Shown: positions 23,401 through 33,871 of the stretch, in pieces
How the letters are laid out: each line of letters starts with the position of its first letter
Position numbering within the stretch: the stretch's first letter is position 1
Source of the DNA: Mytilus trossulus
Taxonomy: Eukaryota; Mollusca; Bivalvia; Mytilida; Mytilidae
Direction: 5' to 3'
Assembly (NCBI RefSeq): GCF_036588685.1
Contig: NC_086378.1
Span: 77,021,127-77,085,126, forward strand
Length of the DNA stretch: 64,000 bases
Made by a program: the position numbers and the translations under genes
Notes under the pieces: generated by a model
What the model was told of the DNA's origin: nothing
Database searches by the model: none
The model's input: the letters and a program-made list of their open reading frames with translations, nothing else

Positions 23401-25875
23401 TTTGGTTTCCATCCCTCTACAGACCCCCTGAGGTAGACTACTGCACCTGGGTTATAGAAATTAGTAAATTTCAAAGTTACCAGGTGCTCACCTATAAATA
23501 CCTTTAATTTGTTTCTGTAATAAACATCAGTCAAAATGTTGATTGCTAAACAAGGTGGGGTACTGTGGGGTGAAATTGGTTTTTAACCAGTTTGTTATTT
23601 TTACTGATTTGTGTAGGGATTTAAAAAAAAATGGTTTGTTTGAATTGATTGACATAGATATGTCTACTTAGTATAACCACAGATTTTTGTGGTAATGTAT
23701 TGTTTCGGTATATTGGTTTTTTTTTTATGATTGTGGGTTGATAAGTTTTATCTGGACCAATCCTATTGATGTCTGGACACATCTTAATGATGACAAATCA
23801 AAACAAATTATAAGGCAGACACAATTTATTAACAGGGAGAAAGTCTGGCTAAATATATTACAGAATAATATACTATGAACATGATTTATTTATGCATTTA
23901 TAAATATGCTATAGCTGAGACCACATATAGACTTTTATAATCCCAGTTAAAATGATAACTCAAATTCCTATGTAAAATTGAAACAAAATTTAAACCCCAA
24001 TATTGTCTATAATAATGATATAAAAGTTGAGTAGGCCTGACAAGTAGACAGACTAATCTGTCTCTTGCGTGTGGACACAATAAAAAATAATTTAAATAGC
24101 CAAATGATGCAAAGAAAATATAAAATGACAAATGTACCAACACAAGAGACAGATTATTCGACACAAGAGACAGATTATTCGACACAAGAGACAGATTATT
24201 CGACACAAGAGACAGATTATTCGACACAAGAGACAGATAATTCGACACAAGAGACAGATTATTCCGTCTAGCCTGACAAGGGGATCCTCTTTTCTTTCAT
24301 CAACATCTTTATCTTTTAGGTTCTGTCTGTGGTACCAACAAATGTAAAAAACCTTCATTGAATTACTGAAATTCAGATGGCCTCTGCATGATTAAATCAA
24401 ACCATTCGAGAATTAAAAGTATTTGGCAGTTAACATTACACTTTAACACTGACATTGCTGACAGCACCAATCAATGGGAAGACACAGATTTATAGGGGAA
24501 TGTTGCCAATTTTTTAAAACTTATTTATAGTAGATATACATAAGGACAAACGAGGAACATACATCATTAAATACTAAAATTTGACATTGTTTTGGTGCAT
24601 GTAACTTATATCAAAATAAGAAGATGTGGTATGATTACCAATGAGACAATTGTCCATCAAAATTCAAATAAGTATATGGCCTTCTGTTCAACATTAAGAA
24701 AAATCAATCAGCATGTAGACAGCTCAGATTGTAAAATGATAATTAAGTTTTTCTTTCTTTCATGCATACATTTGTTTCATAAGGACAAGGACATTTTAAG
24801 AACAACCTTGGAATATTTATTTCTAGTTTGTCTTAATTATTATACCCCCGCTGTGAAAAAAGGGGGGGTATACTGTTTTACCTCTGTCTGTCCGTCCCAT
24901 GAATATTTTTCGTCGCATTTTTCTCAGAAACTACAATACAAGGATTTCTGAAATTTGGTTTCAGGGTTTGTATAAGTAAGCTATACTGTTTGATGCGTTT
25001 TCAGATTCATCACTCAACATCTTCCTGTTTACTGAACACTTGTATTATTTTACACATGATAACCAAGTTGAAAATTTTCGTCACATTTTTTCTCAGGACT
25101 TATACAAGTCAGCTATAGTGTGACTGTCTGATGCCTTTTCAGATTTATCACTCAACAAATTCCTGTTTACCTAACACTTACATATTTTTACACTATTAAA
25201 ATTATCCACTTGTGGCAGGGATATCATCAGAGAGCAGTAGCTCACAGTTTCACTTGTTTATAAATGATTTATAAAGTTTTTTACTACATTTTAAAAAATG
25301 ATGTTCACAACTTGAGCTTCCATGGTATTCACATGTGTGTGTGTGATTTATGTGTATGCAGTGAATTTATTGGTTGTCTACTGAAGGTTAAGGAGATCCG
25401 AAAGTTCATTTTGTTATTTTACATTTATTCTCTATTTGTAGGTGCTGCAGAAAAGGACCATAACAGAAAAAGTATTCTTCAACAAGGCAAAAAAGACGAC
25501 AATTGTACTGTAGCCTTTATGTCTGACTGTCTGTCATTAAAACGGTGTAAAATGTCTTGCCAATCTATGGGAGCATCCCGTTACAGATGGTTCCATGAAC
25601 ATGGATGCTGTCAATGTATTGGTTCGGCATGTATTAATTATGGCCTTAACAAACCAAAATGTCGCCTTTGTCCAGATGAGAACGGGGATGATAATGATGA
25701 GGGAGAAGAGGAGGAGGAGGATGAGGATGTGAAAGAGGTTGTTAAGGAAGAAAAGATAATAGAAGAACTTGTTGACAAAGAAGCAGTAATTAAACAATTT
25801 GAAAGAAATCATGAAGATAACGAGGAGGAAATTATTGAAGATGAAGTAGACGAATTTGATATTAAGCGTGTATAA
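14255..25875 (+). CDS. TWSG1: twisted gastrulation (TWSG1/Tsg), secreted BMP modulator
   Basis: Three coding exons, 14255-14465, 14992-15192 and 25442-25875, join in phase 1 at both junctions (846 bases, 281 residues). A signal peptide (MRLYIIGFLVLWCCLDVSEG) is followed by the Cys-rich N-terminal Tsg domain (CNEALC to CSCVGMCP), a middle region with STIEELKAPIPELFD, and the C-terminal Tsg domain with the family signature CKMSCQSMGASRYRWFHEHG and CCQCIG. Family members bind BMPs and chordin outside the cell and tune the BMP gradient. Vertebrate proteins end soon after the last Cys pair; here about 67 residues follow (215-281), rich in Asp/Glu and ending DEFDIKRV. An acceptor at 14239 shows that a non-coding 5' exon exists upstream. 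The first AATAAA after the stop is 26528-26533. Identification is firm; the 10-kb intron makes exon 2 to exon 3 joining the only inferred step. Confidence 0.93.
14466..14991 (+). other. twisted gastrulation intron 1, rich in acatgtac
   Basis: This 526-base intron carries many copies of the short palindromes acatgta, tacatgta and acatgtac, which are also frequent in the 200 bases upstream of exon 1. No other feature was seen. Confidence 0.6.
14992..15192 (+). CDS. TWSG1: twisted gastrulation coding exon 2
   Basis: Acceptor tctgacttcag and donor gtaaga (15193). The entry codon is G|GA, giving CVGMC as in vertebrate Tsg; exit is phase 1 after VNF. It encodes the middle region. Confidence 0.92.
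16360..16455. repeat. foldback palindrome with gcgagaa arms
   Basis: gattatcattggtcatctca and its near complement tgagatgatcaacgataat flank a loop; inner tctcgctt pairs with aagcgaga. An outer related half, gcttgagatggatgataat, lies at about 16266-16284. Confidence 0.55.
16455..16582 (+). repeat. 64-bp tandem duplication, two copies
   Basis: Copies 16455-16518 and 16519-16582 differ at about one base, so the duplication is recent. The unit contains actgcagagatctcagtga. Confidence 0.85.
16879..16951. repeat. perfect 29-bp inverted repeat hairpin
   Basis: 16879-16907 and 16923-16951 are exact reverse complements (aaatctctcactcgctcatt followed by tttaatgc) around a 15-base loop. It could be a MITE relic or a structured intronic RNA. 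Confidence 0.8.
18511..21178 (+). repeat. repeat b, second copy, inserted in the hairpin-ended element
   Basis: It interrupts the older element exactly where the intact relatives read acattttttaaactagata. Segments 18780-19064 and 20636-21178 match 8243-8522 and 8632-9165. gcaattgctt occurs near both ends. It is itself split at 19619-20635. Confidence 0.65.
19619..20635. mobile_element. hAT-like MITE, 1017 bp, nested insertion
   Basis: Ends caggggcggatttagg and cctggatccgcccctg are 16-base inverted repeats with two mismatches, a hAT-type terminus. acaca flanks both sides (19614-19618 and 20636-20640); the related copy at 8640 reads gatgacccatatc with no insert, which defines the empty site. 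Subterminal gtgcgccccccctaa occurs at both ends in direct orientation. No transposase frame is visible. Confidence 0.7.
21795..22045 (+). repeat. dispersed repeat, 'cacatagtagaggggtatta' family
   Basis: It starts tggcccacatagtagagggg and runs through ttgatgaagtcgaagtt and atgatagtgcaattggggca. I recognise it as a frequent mussel repeat; there is only this one copy here. Confidence 0.5.
22390..22655 (+). repeat. retroelement 3' tail
   Basis: It contains gcaacacaatgggtgccaca, gtggagcaggatctgc, gagatcacccccagtttttg and ctttagttttctat. It is the same 3' tail as 51309-51465 and, inverted, 33692-33871. The coding part of the element is absent from this copy. Confidence 0.65.
24047..24276. mobile_element. 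minisatellite-bearing element with inverted flanks
   Basis: Six 21-base units of cacaagagacagattattcga type fill 24139-24262. An inverted half unit (aatctgtctcttgcgtgtgg) lies at about 24055-24074, and tagac blocks plus cctgacaag occur on both outer sides, so the whole looks like an inverted-repeat element around a tandem core. A forward open frame through the units (TQETDYS repeated) is not supported as a gene. Confidence 0.6.
24620..24663 (-). repeat. SINE-like 3' block, inverted
   Basis: agaagatgtggtatgattac then caatgagacaattgtc: reverse complement of the conserved 3' end at 2335-2450. Confidence 0.55.
24836..25258 (+). repeat. dispersed repeat ending 180 bases before TWSG1 exon 3
   Basis: It starts ttatacccccgctgtgaaaa and ends agctcacagtttcacttgtt. 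Two diverged internal halves share ttttcgtc, catttttctcag and attcatcactcaacatcttcc-type blocks (24900-25040 and 25075-25170). I recognise it as a common mussel repeat with a tandem interior. Confidence 0.65.
25442..25875 (+). CDS. TWSG1: twisted gastrulation coding exon 3 with acidic tail
   Basis: Acceptor ttctctatttgtag; the entry codon G|GT gives Gly, and TAA is at 25873-25875. It encodes the C-terminal Tsg domain, then an Asp/Glu-rich tail (EGEEEEEDEDVKEVV and later EEEIIEDEVDEFDIKRV) not present in vertebrate relatives. Confidence 0.93.
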
Positions 25876-26040
25876 GATGAAACATACTAATTCAAAATCA
25901 AGCGTGTATATGATCTGAAATAGATGATTTTGATATCAAGCGTGTATAAGGTAAAACAGATGTTTTTGATATCATGCCTTTAAGATCTGAAATAGACATT
26001 TTGATATCAAATTATTCAAGCATATAAGATCTGAAAAATG
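25850..26040 (+). repeat. degenerate tandem repeat spanning the TWSG1 stop codon and 3' UTR
   Basis: About five units of 35-40 bases around ttgatatcaagcgtgtataa and agatctgaaatagatga. The first unit is the last coding segment (DEFDIKRV plus stop); the others lie after the stop and decay progressively. Confidence 0.7.
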
Positions 26041-27576
26041 TTAAACTAGGTTTCAACATTCAGTATTGTCAAATGATTATTAGTGTATAATTTAATATTA
26101 ATCCAAATCCACTATTTAATGATACACTTTTTTGTTACGTGATGTTGTATTCTTGACACAGTAATTAGTTAATGTTAAAATTAACAAGCTGATACTTGTC
26201 AAATATTTTCCTGAGATTGAAGCTGCACAAAGTTGGCAACTTCTAATAAGAAATATCTTGAAATGTACTTCTTATAATTTGCCACATTTCATACTGAATC
26301 AGTTGCACTTGTAAATTTAGTACAGCATTGAATTTGAAGTGAAAGGCAGCCAAAAGGTTGTTAGGTATATTAAATTTTGCAGTGATTCAGAAATTGTTAA
26401 ACAAAAACTTCACTTCATTAAAAATTATGTAAGGGATAATTTCTACATATATAACCCAGAAGTACAAAAAAATCAGACAGCTATGACTAATTATTAAATT
26501 CTGAATTATTAATATGTTTTTGTGTTGAATAAATGAATGTCAGAAAGCAAAATTTATAGAATAAGTTTGATTTTTTACACTTAAAGGAAAATGGTTCATT
26601 CAAACTTTGAAATCAACTGTCCTGAATAAGTTTGTTTGATAGGCTGTCTGTTAGTCTGTGTTAAACCCCCTATTTTTGGAGGTATACGTACAATGTATGT
26701 ATCAAAACTATGGAAGATTATGGGAATGGACATTTATTACATCAATTTTAGGCTTGTATTAGACAAATTATTATATCAGCTCTTACAAACAAATTTGTAA
26801 GGATGATTGGGTCAATTTATTGTTTTAACATTAAGTATATGGTGAAAAATCATATGTGGGGAGGGGTGTCAGAAGAAGGGTCTTCAAGATATGAAGTAGA
26901 GTCAGGTGCAGGTGTCTGAAATTGTCTCTCAGTCTGAATGTGTTAGTCCACATTAGTGTATGATCAAGTTCTATTTATATATAAAACAAACTTTTATCAT
27001 TACCTATTGTGAATCTGTTTAAGTGTTTAGAATGAAACAAAAGAAAGTTTTGGTATATGTATGATTTATCAAATATATTCTTTTTCATATTGTTTAATAA
27101 AGTGAAAGGAGTAATGGATACTTAATTGTAATTGGTCGTGAATATTCAGCATTGAAATCGTCAAGTATAAAGAACAAATTTTTGTTATTGTGTGTATAAT
27201 GAACATTGATAAAAGGACGGTGTCATGACAATATATATCTATATCATTCATAGTGCAGTTCCTTTGCGTTGTCTGGTTGTGTTTTGTTTACTTTTTTTTT
27301 AATTTAATCTTTGAAATGAAATCAAACAAATTAAATTCAACACTAGATTCTTATCTGTCTATCTACATTTTATTTTATATTGGGTTATAACTCTCTTTAG
27401 AGGTCATCTCAATAGTTAATTAGATGGCTCCTTGTCTGAAATATTCTTGAAGTGGTGGTACCTCATAAACAATCTATGTTGATTGTGAATTGTTTCTTTT
27501 TGACATTATAAATTATATATGTATACATTTTAGTATATTGAAAATGCATTTGACAGCTAAATGCCCTTTTTAGGTA

Positions 27577-27763
27577 CTGTAAAAGCAGATTTTTTTTGTG
27601 AAGGATTTAATTTCCTTTTTGTGGAAAGAATATATCCACGAAATTAAAACCCCAATGAAAATTGAATCTACACATAATATCACTTTTTTTTACTAGGAAC
27701 CACGAAAATTAAATCCCAGACAAAACCATGAAATTTTAAGACAACGAAAATTTGTGTTTACAG
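27577..27763. mobile_element. MITE, ctgtaaa ends, TA target duplication
   Basis: gtactgtaaa at 27574 and tttacagtac ending at 27766 form inverted ends, with TA at 27575-27576 and 27764-27765. The interior has iterated gaaattaaa and ccacgaaaatt motifs. I recognise the family as common in molluscs. Confidence 0.65.
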
Positions 27764-29997
27764 TACCAAAAAATTTGAATACAAATATGTTTTGCCAGAA
27801 AACATGAAAAGAGGACTAGTAAATGATAAATACATGCAGCTGTTATTAGTGTTAAAAGCAATGTTTAAACCACATGAAATTGATTTGTTTTCTTTCATGT
27901 ATTTATAGTTTGAATGTTTTAAACAATCAGTGTTTCAGCTGGTTATTTCTTTTTCATTCTACAGTTATTTATTTTTACTTAAAGTTCAACCTATTTGTTC
28001 TGTGAAAAATTTGTTATGTTATCAAGAATAAGTTTTTTTAAAGGTTTCCATGAAAAGTTGTTTGTTAATATTTTTTATAAGTTAACTATTATCATTCAGT
28101 TATAAGTTGTATATATGTTATAGATCTGAAGATGTTTTTTGCACTGCTATGTTTTCATTTCACATTATTTTATTTAGTTCTATGTAAGTCTTATTTTACA
28201 GTTTTCAATACATAGCCAATGTATTTTGTTTGTTTTGTTTTTTCATTTGGTTGTGTTACATTTTTATTTGGTCTGATAATTTCTTAACTTTATTGAAATA
28301 TTTTATGAGTAACATTACCTCTTAAGTGTGTTCTAAAATCATCAAAATCTTCTGAAAATATATCAAATTCATCTTTTGAATGGTGCTTCTGAGTAACTGT
28401 ATTTTCTTTAGGATGGGGAACCAATGGGGTATTTTGTCATTTTGTCTTTAAGAATCCATCATTTTATGTTATGTTTTGTATCCATATCTTCACACACTGG
28501 ACCTATATCTTTTTATAAGATGCTCTTTTCCATTGCATTATATCTCAAGCATTGTCCTTCAATAGACATCTGTTTCAGAAGAAATTTTTTTAGTTTTTTT
28601 GGTCAATTTTTAAGTCCCTGTTTCATCTTGTATATTATGATCTATATAGCATGTTGAATGATATAAACATGCCTCAAGTAACGTCATTTATATTTCTATT
28701 TCTTTTGATAATGAAAATACAATGTTATGTAATTGTGATGTTTTTACAAATATATGAATATTTTTATGACTTTTGTGGTTAAATGAACATTATTACATTT
28801 ATTTTATTGTGCCCACCTGCGTTTTATATTTAAAACATACTTTACATATGATTATTTAAATGTACTTAACACCTTGGCTAAAAATTCATACATATCTACA
28901 TTTTAATATTTGTACTTTTAAAGTCTTCTAATAAAAGAAATAGCCATACACATGATAGTGTAAAATTTGTTAAAATATCAAGTAATGTTATTCAGCGTTG
29001 TTAAAGATAAATTGTGCCTTCATTGATGTGTATATTTATATTCAATTTAAGTATTTTCCTTAAAACACATTTTAGACTATTTTATCTTAGAGTTTGTTAA
29101 AAATAATTGTCCGATGATTTTTTGGGTCTAACATGCAGATGTTGTTGTTGTTAAAGTTTTGGAGGGTTACAAATAAAGTTTAAAAAAAGGGATGCAGGGT
29201 TTGGGTAGTTCGCTGGCAACAATCATGTCATCTTAACATACATGAATTTAAATTAAATTCTTTCACATTATTGTTAAGTATAACAACAATTGAAAATAAA
29301 AGCCTTCCTACCCTGTACATTTCATTCTGGTACAATTTTACAGAAATGTGATGGTGTGAAAAGGGGAGCTAATTAATTAGACATGTGTTTGTTGATTATT
29401 TTTCCTAAAAATCTACATTAAGAAGTTCAGGGAATGGTTATTTAACATTAATGCATGAATGGATAAAATGAAAAGCGTCCTTTCACAATACTGTACATTT
29501 ATCATTGGAATTTCCATTAGTATAGAGATGGGTAGCTAAGTTTAGAAAAGATTCGAGATAAACATTTTGATTCTAGAAAACTTCATGTTTTGCAAAGGTT
29601 CATTGGCATACCTGCCATTGAAAACATTTTAAACATTTTTTTTTCATACAGAATTATCTTAGACTGAAATATCTCCCAATACCATTATACATGAAATTTT
29701 GTATTACTACAACTTCTCTCACCATTTGTGTTTGTGTTCAAAATAAAGGGAACAAAAATCTAAATAAAAAAAAAAAAGTAGAAAATGTGACCTAAAATAA
29801 TCTGATCCAATTACTGTTATTATATGTACTATTTGCATTTAGAGTATTTACAAATCAGCTGTAAATGTTTTGATATAAATGTTTGTTTATAATTACAATA
29901 AGAAATTTTCGATGTGTATTTTAATAAATTGATAAAATGAAAAGTTTTAATATCATTTCACTATATCAGAGGACAATGCTGGATCAAAAAGTTTCTC

Positions 29998-30090
29998 TGC
30001 AGTACTATTGCCAATTTCAAGCCAAATTATTGCCATCTTCAAGCCAAAGTATTGCTAACTTCAAGCCTAATTATTGCCATCCTAAAGTCA
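29998..30090 (+). repeat. minisatellite, about four units of 23-24 bp
   Basis: Units of the type attattgccatcttcaagcc, diverged from one another. Confidence 0.65.
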
Positions 30091-30159
30091 AATTATAAAA
30101 TACAGCATTTTATTAAGTTATTAAAACACAACAGCTTTGTATGTTCATGATGTAGTGTC

Positions 30160-30330
30160 TTTGTGTTTAGAACAAAATGTACATGTATACATCCTATAGG
30201 ACAGATAATTATAAGGGTCTGTTGCCTGAGTGGTCTATAGTGTTGTTGTCTTTATAACGAAATGTACATGTATACCAATAGGACAGATTATTATGAGGGT
30301 CTGTTGCCCAAGTGGTCAAAGTAGTTCATT
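30160..30330 (+). repeat. diverged tandem duplication, about 95 bp
   Basis: Blocks aaatgtacatgtata, ataggacagat and gggtctgttgcc occur twice, at about 30175-30220 and 30259-30310. The second copy leads into the tRNA-like SINE. Confidence 0.6.
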
Positions 30331-30490
30331 TATCACTGATGTTATGAGGTTGAACACTGCGCATGCGTCTAATCCTAATTGACTAGGTTTGCCTGTTTTC
30401 CTCTCCAATGGTATAGTTCTCAATGAGCATCACTACTATCTCCAATAAAAAGTGGCTGTCACAATATAGCTAGTGGTGCTGAAAACAGCT
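30285..30490 (+). repeat. tRNA-derived SINE (probable)
   Basis: gttgcccaagtggtcaaag resembles an RNA polymerase III A box, and gaggttgaacactgc a degenerate B box about 40 bases later. The body includes ttttcctctccaatgg and ccaataaaaagtggctgtca, as in SINEs of marine invertebrates. No terminal poly-A or target duplication was defined. Confidence 0.5.
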
Positions 30491-30519
30491 TAAAAAATAA
30501 CAATAAACCAATCTATTAA

Positions 30520-30792
30520 GGTGGAACATAACACTACAGGGAGATCACTCTGTAAAATCAGCTGAACGTTCTAATCACAATCTATTGTTTAGGAAATATA
30601 ATTCTTCTTAGTGATCAAAATTATTGTACATCAACCTGCTATATATCCAATGAAAGTTTTCTCATGAAGGGCCTGGTTCAAGTTTTTTAAATTTTCATAT
30701 TTTTGTCAAAGGTTGAAAGTAAATATTTTGTCAAAATTCATCAAAAATTAAAAGAGTCTAATTAATTTCAGTCGAAGTGTTTGGTAACCACC
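30520..30792 (+). mobile_element. piggyBac-like MITE, TTAA target duplication
   Basis: ggtgg and ccacc ends are flanked by TTAA at 30516-30519 and 30793-30796. Internal sequence matches, in opposite orientation, 41380-41656 (for example acactacaggga and tgtaaaatcagctgaac). Non-coding, 273 bases. Confidence 0.75.
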
Positions 30793-31166
30793 TTAAACAG
30801 ATCATTTCATGTGTCTTCCTTTCATGTGAAACAAAATCATCTTCATTTCTGACCCTGTCTGTGGTTACTCTTGGTAGGAGTGAGCTAATCTTGCATCACC
30901 ATAACAAAAAACGATCAGAAAAAGAAGCATTGACAAGATAAAATGATGCCTTCTTGTCATTGGGTTTACACCATGGATTACTGACATTGAAATTTATACA
31001 GGATTATTGTTTTCGAAAAAAAACAACAATAAAAATACATGATTTAGTATGTCTAGCACATATTCTGTATTCAGTACTCAGAGTTGTGTTTTCTGACAGC
31101 AAGGCCATATCCCTTTTAATTAATAAGACCTAGAAATGTCATATTAATTTTGGTACATATGGATTA

Positions 31167-31356
31167 CTGTAAATTCAGAAATTATTGCGATGTTTTTATT
31201 ATTACGAAAAATGCGAATGAATTGTAAACGCAATAATTTAAACTCGCATTTTGAAATATTTTATATGGATTTTACAGGATTTTTCTTAAAATCGTAAAAA
31301 TTAAAATCGCATTTAAGTCTAAAATGACAAAATCGCAATAATATCTGAATTTACAG
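31167..31356. mobile_element. MITE, long inverted ends, TA target duplication
   Basis: Left tactgtaaattcagaaatta and right end pair over 27 bases with one mismatch (31165-31191 with 31332-31358), flanked by TA. The interior repeats cgcaataat and aaaatcgcat. Related in end sequence to the element at 27577-27763. Confidence 0.75.
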
Positions 31357-32659
31357 TAGTTGAAAGGGAAATGTTTGTCTAGACACACTCCAGTGATCTG
31401 AGAAATGTCAGACAATTATTATATGCTGCACTCACACTCCATTGGAAGAAGACTTTCTGCCATGTGATCCTGATAAAAGATAAACCTGAAAAGTGCTTCA
31501 GGGGCAAGTATGAGATTAAGAATGGAACAAACCAAGTTAGAAATTGAGTGGCATCACTTTTACTTTTCTGTTCTCTCATTTCGGATTGCCTAGTCTCAAC
31601 CTGTTACAAAACTTACACACAATGCTTATTACCACAAAAAAAACATATCTAGTTAGAATTGGATGTTGTCAATTTTATATTTTCATGAGTTATGTCCCTT
31701 TATAAATGGTAAACATTGCTGTGCTGTTTTCGTTTGAATTGGAAAATAGTGGTTGATTTAAAATGTATGTATGTGGGAAGACTGTCCAGATAGTTAAAGA
31801 GATGCAATCGTAGAACAATATTGATATTCTTTGAGTAAGTGTCTGTGGGTCTTGTACTGCATCTACCGATGAAAAGTTTATATATTCAGGTATAAAGGAT
31901 AATTATAAACATCAGAAAGAGGTTGTTGTCATCATGAAAAAAAAGGCGAAAGTTGTGCTCATTTAATGGTTACCAGTAAATGAGAATGATTGTTGCAATA
32001 ATCCAATCCAAATATGAACAGATGATTGAATGCTATGCACCAAACAAATGATGCGGATGATGAAACAAAAAGAACCTTTTAATAAGAAACTGCAAAGTAT
32101 GACTTGCAAAAGACCAAACCATGACACCTTATAGTCTTAGGTGACATGAATGCTAAAGTGGAAATGACAATTAAACAGAGATAGAGTAATGGACCAGCAC
32201 AAACTTTGCACTATAATCGAAAATGAAGAACTACTAGCTGATTTTTGTGGAATAATGCCCTTGTTATTGGAGTTACTTTTTGTCCACACAAAAACATTCA
32301 CAAAATCACTTGGAACTCCCCAAATGGTCGTGATAAAAACCAAACGTGATAAAAAATCATTTGATGATTAATGGACGATAGAAAACTCACCGTGTGCCGT
32401 AATAGCTATGTGGGGAGCCGACTGTGGTAGTGACCATCACTTGATTAGTGGTAAAATTAGGCTGAAGCTAAGAAAGCAGTAAAGAATAAAACCAACCAGA
32501 GGAAAAAAGTCGACACAGCCAAACTTTAACAAAAGTTATGAAGAAATTTAAGATCGAGCACATAAACAGATTTTAAGTGTCAGTAGACCTACAAGACAAT
32601 GAGCCAATCAGTATAGAAAGCTTAGTACAGGGATAAAGCAAGATCTAAACTGTGGAACA

Positions 32660-32768
32660 CCAAGAAATACTTAAAGTTTTAGTTTGTTACCCCAATTTAG
32701 TTTTTTGTCCATAGATTTACGAGTTTTGAACAGCGGTATACTACTGTTGCCTTCATTTCTTTATCTAA
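32660..32768 (+). repeat. SINE-like tail inserted in the dead retrotransposon
   Basis: agttttagtttgttacccca to cagcggtatactactgttgc matches the 3' half of 33237-33530. It interrupts the coding remnant between the endonuclease and reverse transcriptase parts. Confidence 0.6.
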
Positions 32769-33236
32769 GACTTAGAAAACGATTAAGAAAGAAGTGATGA
32801 CACCTGGGTTATAATTCAGCAGAAAAAGGACATAAAAATCAAAAGCAAAGAAGTAAAACGTAAAGCCAAAGCAGATAAGGAAATATACCTAGAGTCACTT
32901 GCCAAAGAAGCAGGAGAACTTAGCACTACACTGTTTATAAAATCAGAAAAAGAACTTAGTTGTAAACACACAAGCTCGAGTGTACCATATAAGTCCAAGG
33001 ATGGTAAAGTAATAATATCAGAACGTCAACAACAGGAAAGGTGGACTGAACACTTTAAAGAAACATTGAGCACTGAACACCAGGGAGATGTTACAATTAT
33101 ATAACAGTTCGGAGTGCAACTAGACATAAATATTGGGGAAGTATCAAGGGATGAGATCAATAAGGGAATACTCAGACTGAAGAATGGGAAATCGCATGGC
33201 TTAGATGCATTATCAGCTGAATTGCTTACAGCACAA

Positions 33237-33530
33237 CGTTTTAGGCACACTTTTGGTCCTATTTGCCATAAAAGCGGGACATTTGGAATGCCGCAAAACC
33301 AGGTTCAACCCACCATTAATTTTTTTAAATGTCCTGTACCAAGTCAGGAAAATGGCCATTGTTATATTATAGTTCATTTCTGTGTGTGTTACATTTTAAA
33401 GGTGTGTTTCTGTTGTGGCGTAGTTCTCTTATATTTGATGTGTTTCCCTCAGTTTTAGTTTGTAACCCGGACTGTTTTTTCTTCTTCAATAATCGATAAA
33501 TTAATTTTGAACAGCGGTAAGCTACTGTTG
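33237..33530 (+). repeat. SINE-like repeat inserted in the reverse transcriptase remnant
   Basis: It includes accaggttcaacccaccatt, tgtaccaagtcaggaaaatg, ttgttatattatagttcatt and gaacagcggtaagctactgt. Coding similarity stops at AELLTAQ and resumes at EDLETSTIIFHELFKHIW directly after it. Confidence 0.7.
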
Positions 33531-33691
33531 CCTAGAAGACCTAGAAACTAGCACAATCATCTTTCATGAACTGTTTAAACATATCTGGAGGCATGACACT
33601 TTCCTCAATGATTGGACGAAGGGTCTCATAAATTGATAATAAATCTACTCAAGAAAGATGATCGAAATGACTACAACAACTTAAGTGGTAT

Positions 33692-33871
33692 GAAAGAGGG
33701 CGAAAGAAACCAGAGGGACAGTCAAATTCATAGTTCGAAGATAAACTGACAACGGCATGGCTAAAAAATAAAAAGACACACAGACAAACATTAGAAAACA
33801 ATGCACTATATAGAAATCTAAAGAGTATGCAACACGAACCAAAAACTGGGGGGGGGGGGGGATATTAGGTA
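33692..33871 (-). repeat. retroelement 3' tail, inverted insertion
   Basis: gaaaccagagggacagtcaa, aaactgacaacggcatggct and acacgaaccaaaaactgggg are the reverse complement of the tail at 22390-22655. ggtat borders both sides. Reverse transcriptase similarity continues on both sides. Confidence 0.65.

Larger units (their letters stand above)
15193..25441 (+). other. twisted gastrulation intron 2 (10.2 kb), transposon-rich
   Basis: No intervening exon was recognised, and direct joining of exons 2 and 3 keeps the phase. It holds the palindromes at 16360-16455 and 16879-16951, a 64-base tandem duplication at 16455-16582, the three-level nest at 17881-21340, repeats at 21795-22045, 22390-22655 and 24836-25258, and a minisatellite element at 24047-24276. 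About 15200-16250 and 22660-24040 show only AT-rich sequence. Confidence 0.6.
25876..31904. other. TWSG1 3' UTR and intergenic region
   Basis: Candidate AATAAA signals are at 26528-26533 and 27096-27101. No exon was recognised. It holds MITEs at 27577-27763, 30520-30792 and 31167-31356, a short minisatellite at 29998-30090 and a tRNA-like SINE at about 30205-30490. About 27800-29990 shows only AT-rich sequence. Confidence 0.5.

Noticed and set aside
24139-24262. Regular direct repeats resembling a CRISPR array.
   Set aside because: The units are contiguous with no spacers, and the genome is eukaryotic.
24065-24358. Open frames on both strands through the 21-bp units, which could look like a repeat protein.
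   Set aside because: Every frame stays open because the unit length is a multiple of three and the units lack stops. No start context, splice sites or flanking coding sequence.
25537-25812. 91-codon antisense frame opposite TWSG1 exon 3.
   Set aside because: It is the antisense of the acidic tail (GAA/GAG read backwards as Phe/Leu-rich sequence).
30285-30360. Possible functional tRNA gene.
   Set aside because: A-box and B-box-like motifs exist, but no cloverleaf can be drawn and the sequence continues into a SINE body.
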